Source of the DNA: an uncultured Clostridia bacterium
Lineage (GTDB): Bacteria > Bacillota > Clostridia > TANB77 > CAG-508
NCBI GenBank assembly: GCA_947628815.1
Contig: CANRBJ010000004.1
Coordinates: 60,213-124,212 of the forward strand
DNA length: 64,000 nt
Direction: 5' to 3'
Shown piece by piece: positions 59,827 through 64,000 of the stretch. The notes under the pieces were generated by a model. That model was given only the letters and a program-made list of their open reading frames with translations. It had not been told where the DNA came from and did no database searches. The position numbers and the translations under genes are program-made. The first letter of the stretch is position 1; every line of letters begins with the position of its first letter.

Positions 59827-60165
59827 TTGAAGATAAGTAGAGAATTATTAAAAGGAAGTACGAATATGTTAGTGTTAAGTTTGCTTGAAAATGAGAATAT
59901 GTATGGTTATCAAATGATTAAAAAATTAAGCCAAAAATCAGAAAATGTATTTGAATTTCAAGAAGGTACATTATACCCAATATTGCATAGTTTAGAGGAA
60001 AAAAATTATATTACATCTTATTGGGATAATACAGGAATTAAAAAGAGAAAATACTATTCAATTACAAACGAAGGAAAGAAACACTTACAAGAAAAGAAAA
60101 ATGAATGGAAAACTTTTTCTAATGGTGTAAATCAACTTGTAGGAGGTGTTTTATTTGGATATTAA
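59827..60165 (+). CDS. PadR-family transcriptional regulator
   Basis: The 112-residue protein starts at a TTG after AAGGAGGA, reading KISRELLKGSTNMLVLSLLENENMYGYQMIKKLSQ; the winged-helix core has GTLYPILHSLEEKNYI and KRKYYSITNEGKKHL. An upstream in-frame start would lie inside the operator hairpin and is unlikely. It overlaps the next gene, with which it forms an operon; PadR regulators paired with permease-prefix-domain membrane proteins are common in Firmicutes. Confidence 0.92.
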   Translation: MKISRELLKGSTNMLVLSLLENENMYGYQMIKKLSQKSENVFEFQEGTLYPILHSLEEKNYITSYWDNTGIKKRKYYSITNEGKKHLQEKKNEWKTFSNGVNQLVGGVLFGY

Positions 60166-61504
60166 ACATTTTTTAGATAAGGTTTGTAATGAAATAAAAT
60201 ATGAACCTGTTAAACTTGGTATTTCAGAAGAACTAAAATTACACATACAAGAAATAAAAGAAGATTATCAAAATCAAGGGATAGAAGAAAAAGAAGCAGA
60301 AGAAAAAGCAGTTTCTCAAATGGGAGAGGCAGAAGAAATTGGAAAAAAATTAAATAAGATACACAAACCAAAATTAGATTGGAAATTATTATTATTGATT
60401 GTTATTTTAATGGGATTTGGTATAGTTGTTTCAATATTAAAAGAACCATTAAATAATACTTATATAGCAAGGACAATTGCTTATATGATAGTAGGATTTA
60501 TTTTAAGTATATGTATATATTTTTTCGATTATAAAAAAATGAGAAAATACTCTAATGTAATATATTTAATTGCTACAGCTATTATGATATTACCAATGCT
60601 TATAAATGGGTATACAATAAATGGTTCAATATATACAAGACTTTTTAGTATTACTATATTTCCTCCTACAATTGCTATGCCTCTATACTTGATTGCATTT
60701 ATAGGTTTTATAGTTAATTATGATAAAAATAAAATGATAAACGCACGAATATCAATAAATACAGACCTAATAAAAATAATAATATTTAGCATAATATCAA
60801 TATTTTTAATGTTACAAATACCATCTTTTGCAAATGCAGCTATATTGCTAATAGCATATTTTATTATTGCAACCATAAAAATAATACAAGAAAAAGATAA
60901 TTGTATAAAAAATTTAGTTAAATTATATATAGTTCCAATTGTACTAATAACTTTATTTGTAGAATCAATAGTAACTAATGGAAGTCAATTTCGATTATTA
61001 AGAATTACATCATCATTCTATCCAGAAAGTGATCCAAATGGTTCAGGCTATGTTGGAATGTTACAAAAAGAAATAATAGAAAATGCAAAGATATTTGGAG
61101 AAGCAAATGCAAAAACAATATTAAATAACGAATCGATAATAACCGAAGAAAGCAATTACACATTTATATATTTATTGGGAAAAACAGGAATATTAGTTAC
61201 AAGTTTACTAGTTTGTACTATAATATTGACATCAATAAAACTGATTATAAATGCTAAAAATATTAAAGAACAATATGGAAAGTATCTAATAATAGGGCTA
61301 AGTACAATATATATTTTACAATCATTTGCAACAATGCTTATGAATGTAAATATGAGTATTCAAACTAATATTAATCTACCTTTTGTAACGTATGGAGGAT
61401 TATATTTTATAGTTAGTATATCTTCTATTTCTATTATATTTTCAATATATAGAAGAAAAGATATATATAAGTACGAAATAGAAAATAAAATTAAAACTAG
61501 TTAA
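60155..61504 (+). CDS. SEDS (FtsW/RodA/SpoVE)-like membrane protein with N-terminal permease-prefix domain
   Basis: From the TTG at 60155 (AGGAGG at 8-base spacing, overlapping padR by 11 bases) the 449-residue protein has an N-terminal cytoplasmic helical domain of about 75 residues (DIKHFLDKVCNEIKYEPVKLGIS, as in the permease-prefix or HAAS domain) and then about ten helices ending in LPFVTYGGLYFI, the SEDS signature. A SEDS protein regulated by PadR could be a stress-induced cell-wall polymerase. The catalytic Asp loop shows SDPNGSGYVG. Confidence 0.8.
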   Translation: MDIKHFLDKVCNEIKYEPVKLGISEELKLHIQEIKEDYQNQGIEEKEAEEKAVSQMGEAEEIGKKLNKIHKPKLDWKLLLLIVILMGFGIVVSILKEPLNNTYIARTIAYMIVGFILSICIYFFDYKKMRKYSNVIYLIATAIMILPMLINGYTINGSIYTRLFSITIFPPTIAMPLYLIAFIGFIVNYDKNKMINARISINTDLIKIIIFSIISIFLMLQIPSFANAAILLIAYFIIATIKIIQEKDNCIKNLVKLYIVPIVLITLFVESIVTNGSQFRLLRITSSFYPESDPNGSGYVGMLQKEIIENAKIFGEANAKTILNNESIITEESNYTFIYLLGKTGILVTSLLVCTIILTSIKLIINAKNIKEQYGKYLIIGLSTIYILQSFATMLMNVNMSIQTNINLPFVTYGGLYFIVSISSISIIFSIYRRKDIYKYEIENKIKTS

Positions 61505-61507
61505 AAC

Positions 61508-61710
61508 GAATATTAACTGGAAAAATCAGTGGTATAGAAGATGAATATTATAAATATAAAAATGAGAATATATCGTGTGCACACTTCCTCTTCTTTGATG
61601 ATTCAGTTTTTACAGAACCCGATTCAAGTGAATATGATTTAATAATTTTATTGTATATTTCTACATTTTATGATATAAATAAATTGTATAATTATATTAA
61701 ATTGAAATGA
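61508..61710 (+). pseudogene. start-less ORF remnant
   Basis: The frame LTGKISGIEDEYYKYKNENI ... LIILLYISTFYDINKLYNYIKLK is open to a TGA at 61708-61710 but has no ATG, GTG or good TTG and is preceded by stops. It looks like the end of a lost gene. Confidence 0.3.
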
Positions 61711-61721
61711 GGAAACAAAAG

Positions 61722-62180
61722 ATGGATGACAATTATCCAAAAGCGTATAAAGAAGTAATTGAAATATTAAATTTTGTTCCAAAGGAAAGTGTTGATAAGA
61801 TACCACAAACTATGATAGATACACTAAAAACGAAAATGGATGAAAATTATGATTTTAAAGTAGATATAGATAAAAGTTTTGAGGAACAAAATCTTTTAGA
61901 TGAAACAAAAGCGATTTTTGCTAATATATTTAAAGATTATTGGGCTACTCCCTATCAAAAGGAAAGAATTGAAGCTAAAGAGAAATATGATAGACAAAAA
62001 ATGGAAGAAGAAAAAAAGTCTAAATATAATCCAGATAACATGTTTAATAGAAGAAATAAATCAATTATTGAGGAAAGAATAGAAGAAACTAATACTAATA
62101 ATCTTCCAATGGAAGTAAAAAAAGAAAAATTTTATGAGAAAATAATAAATTTCTTTAAGAATATATTTCATATTGATTAA
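61722..62180 (+). CDS. hypothetical protein
   Basis: A 152-residue protein starting MDDNYPKAYKEV at the ATG at 61722, preceded by GAGG at good spacing (an earlier in-frame ATG at 61707 lacks a ribosome site). It is highly charged and helical: EAKEKYDRQKMEEEKKSKYNPDNMF. No family was recognised. Confidence 0.65.
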   Translation: MDDNYPKAYKEVIEILNFVPKESVDKIPQTMIDTLKTKMDENYDFKVDIDKSFEEQNLLDETKAIFANIFKDYWATPYQKERIEAKEKYDRQKMEEEKKSKYNPDNMFNRRNKSIIEERIEETNTNNLPMEVKKEKFYEKIINFFKNIFHID

Positions 62181-62291
62181 GGGTATAATTTGATATAAAT
62201 CATGAAAATACAATTTGTTTAGAAGAACATATGTGTAATAGCATATCATGACAATTAATTATGTGGAAATTGAACCTTGAAAGGAGTAATA

Positions 62292-63413
62292 ATGAATGAT
62301 AAAGAAAAGGCAGTTATAGAGCAAGTAACAAGAAAATGTATAAGTAGATTAAAAGATGTTAAAGTAACAGAACAACAAGTAAAATCAATGTTATCAAGAT
62401 TGTATGATATGAAAAATTTAAAAACAGTTATGGATTCTTTAGCTCTAAATGTGAGTAATTTTTTTGGAAAGCCTAAACAAATGCAAGATTTCAATGATTG
62501 TATAAAAGATATAATGCAAATAGATCATACAGCATACGATTCCCCAGAGGATTTACTAAAACAATTAAGAAAAAATAAAGAAACTAATTATACACCAGGA
62601 AACATACCAATAGAAGAAAACCATCTGTTAATATCAAATACTTTAAAACCATTATGTGATAAGTTAAACGAATTAGGTGTAGATTATTATGTGGTGGGAG
62701 CATTGTCAACATTTATAGGAACGCGAACACCATTATTTAGGTATCATGGCGACATAGATTTTATGATTGCAGAAAAAGATATACCTAAGGTACAAGAGGC
62801 ATTAAAAGATAGTGAATATAATTTTTCTGATGATAGATTAAATAATACAAAAAGACTTTCTCAAGGAGTAGGACATACACAAGGAGAACATGAAGTAATT
62901 GCAAATCATAAAGACAATGAATTTCATTTAGGATTTTTCTTATTTAGAAGGGAGCCAGATAATTCAATAACAGTAAGAGAATACTTTATGGAAGAAAACG
63001 AAAATGGAGAAAAAGTACCAAAAATATTAGAAAGACATGAACCTGCTGAATTAGTTGCTTTAGAATATTCAGAAAAACTTACAGATTTTGCAGGAACACA
63101 ATTTAGAACATCAACTCCAGAGAGTGTTTATGCAAAAAAAATGTCAACTAAACATCCAAAAGATATGTTAGATTTAGCAGTATTAAGAGATAAAGTTGAT
63201 TTTGATAAAATAAAAGAAATGCAACAGTATCAATGTACTTTTGAAATTGTAAATCCTAATATTAAGAAAAATAATAGAGTCTTTCAAGAGAGTGAGATAG
63301 GAAAAGGTACAATAAACACTAGAACAGAAGAAAAAGATAAAGCTAATTCAAGACTACAAAAAGATCAAGAAGAATTAATGCAAGTTCAAGAAAGTCAAGA
63401 ACAATTAGAATAA
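62292..63413 (+). CDS. nucleotidyltransferase-like protein
   Basis: From the ATG at 62292 (AAAGGAG ribosome site) the 373-residue protein has an N-terminal helical region and a central nucleotidyltransferase-like domain: DYYVVGALSTFIGTRTP and HGDIDFMI show the hG[GS]...D.D pattern of the MNT/AbiEii type. The C-terminal part has charged helices ending in a Gln/Glu-rich tail. It may be a toxin-like nucleotidyltransferase, but no antitoxin partner is visible. The next 207 bases hold no supported gene. Confidence 0.72.
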   Translation: MNDKEKAVIEQVTRKCISRLKDVKVTEQQVKSMLSRLYDMKNLKTVMDSLALNVSNFFGKPKQMQDFNDCIKDIMQIDHTAYDSPEDLLKQLRKNKETNYTPGNIPIEENHLLISNTLKPLCDKLNELGVDYYVVGALSTFIGTRTPLFRYHGDIDFMIAEKDIPKVQEALKDSEYNFSDDRLNNTKRLSQGVGHTQGEHEVIANHKDNEFHLGFFLFRREPDNSITVREYFMEENENGEKVPKILERHEPAELVALEYSEKLTDFAGTQFRTSTPESVYAKKMSTKHPKDMLDLAVLRDKVDFDKIKEMQQYQCTFEIVNPNIKKNNRVFQESEIGKGTINTRTEEKDKANSRLQKDQEELMQVQESQEQLE

Positions 63414-63620
63414 AAGGTAAAAAAGTATTATAAAATCAAGTGAATTTCTAATTAATGGTTTTAGCAAGATATTTAATTAATAAATTAACGGGGTATGAAA
63501 TTTTGTAAAAGAATGGGACTTACCTTTCTAAATCAAAACCTTTCGATGTTACATGCTTGTGAAAAGCATTTTATTTAACAAAAGCTCAAATTATATATAT
63601 TTTTTTTATATTTTTTATAT

Positions 63621-63791
63621 CTATTTTTGGGCATTTTGTAAATGCATAGCATTCATACGTTTTTCTCCTATATAATTATTATATCCTGTAATAATAAGTC
63701 TCGTACTTATATATATTGTCCATGGAATACAAATTGCTAATATAGCATATAATATATATTCTAATATCTTTTTTATTTTTTCCTTTTTCAA
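63621..63791 (-). CDS. small membrane protein
   Basis: A 56-residue ORF starting at TTG (63789-63791) after GGCAAGGAGGAATTAAT: LKKEKIKKILEYILYAILAICIPWTIYISTR. One membrane helix with basic flanks. The strong ribosome site and coupled neighbour support it. Confidence 0.5.
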   Translation of the reverse strand: MKKEKIKKILEYILYAILAICIPWTIYISTRLIITGYNNYIGEKRMNAMHLQNAQK

Positions 63792-63916
63792 ATTAATTCC
63801 TCCTTGCCAAATATTTTGTAATATCCAGCATCACATAGTAATTTACAAACAGCTAATTTTTCTTTTCCAGCATTTAATCTATTTATACATAAACCTATTG
63901 ATATTTTTTTACTCAC
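63788..63916 (-). CDS. small hypothetical protein
   Basis: A 42-residue ORF from a GTG (63916) after AAGGAGTTG: MSKKISIGLCINRLNAGKEKLAVCKLLCDAGYYKIFGKEELI. Its TGA overlaps the start of the next small gene by four bases, which suggests translational coupling. Confidence 0.45.
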   Translation of the reverse strand: MSKKISIGLCINRLNAGKEKLAVCKLLCDAGYYKIFGKEELI

Positions 63917-64000
63917 TTAAAACAACTCCTTGTATAATATATTTAGGTTTTTTAATAAAGGATTTACCTATAAACCTATTGCCACTATAAGAATAATTTT
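63909..64000 (-). CDS. C-terminal end of an unidentified gene (partial)
   Basis: An open frame enters from the right edge and reads NYSYSGNRFIGKSFIKKPKY then IIQGVVLSE and TAA. It overlaps the following GTG by a few bases, as in a compact accessory operon. Nothing more can be said. Confidence 0.3.
   Translation of the reverse strand, partial: NYSYSGNRFIGKSFIKKPKYIIQGVVLSE

Noticed and set aside
63480..63600. 27-codon plus-strand ORF after the nucleotidyltransferase gene
   Set aside because: It has no clear ribosome site, is very short and shows no recognisable features.

Overview
The window looks like a chromosomal segment of an uncultured, very AT-rich, spore-forming, rod-shaped anaerobe of the Clostridia. 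Supporting genes: SpoVB-like flippase, alpha/beta-type small acid-soluble spore protein, sleB-ypeB germination pair, PASTA penicillin-binding protein, sortase with a repeat surface protein, minD-minE-rodA, and the fermentative enzymes AdhE, PflB and PflA. Most genes have ordinary housekeeping neighbours; the last ~5 kb (59.5-64 kb) is more accessory.

Central observation: 13 genes appear broken by frameshifts, and every break is the same event. At 21 of 21 sites an in-frame CGG triplet occurs, and the protein continues only if its C is skipped and the next triplet (GGN) is read as glycine. I found no intact gene in which an in-frame CGG is read as arginine, although CGG is common in the other two phases (NNC GGN, NCG GNN) and CGT, CGC and CGA occur as in-frame arginine codons. 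16 different codons precede the sites, so CGG itself seems to be the signal. Genes affected: a SpoVB-like flippase, pflB, a patatin-like gene, a GT28 glycosyltransferase (2 sites), the large surface protein, purF, dprA, yifB (7 sites), carB, a hidden 96-aa gene, trmL, a Ca-type ATPase (2 sites) and mntP. The restored proteins have family-typical lengths and regain conserved glycines, including both P-loop glycines of YifB and the PflB glycyl-radical domain. This looks like genome-wide +1 decoding (CGGN read as Gly). The alternative is a systematic one-base error, which would have to respect codon phase.

Layout: 0-5.2 kb SDR tail, PBP, adhE. 5.3-11 kb membrane protein, two-component system, flippase, sortase. 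11.2-15.1 kb PemK-like gene, two tandem structured RNA candidates, pflB-pflA. 15.1-22.4 kb ArsP_2-like permease, patatin, DUF2442/DUF4160 pair, rpsF-ssb-rpsR, SASP, sleB-ypeB, glycosyltransferase. 22.5-27.5 kb surface protein. 27.9-33.6 kb two tRNAs, purF, rodA-minE-minD, rsmA, MazF. 33.7-40.3 kb LolA-like protein, dusB, AI-2E transporter, exoA, yraN-dprA-yifB. 40.4-47.3 kb small RNA candidate, RelE-like gene, recQ, carB-carA. 47.3-59.5 kb hidden gene, M23 peptidase, trmL, phosphatase, Ca-ATPase, mntP, LMW phosphatase, YhgE-TetR pair, glycosyltransferase-like membrane protein, hypothetical. 59.7-64 kb PadR with an 18-bp palindromic operator, SEDS-like membrane protein, hypothetical, nucleotidyltransferase, small ORFs.

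All coordinates, translations and phases were worked out by hand reading; family names come from recognised motifs, not searches.
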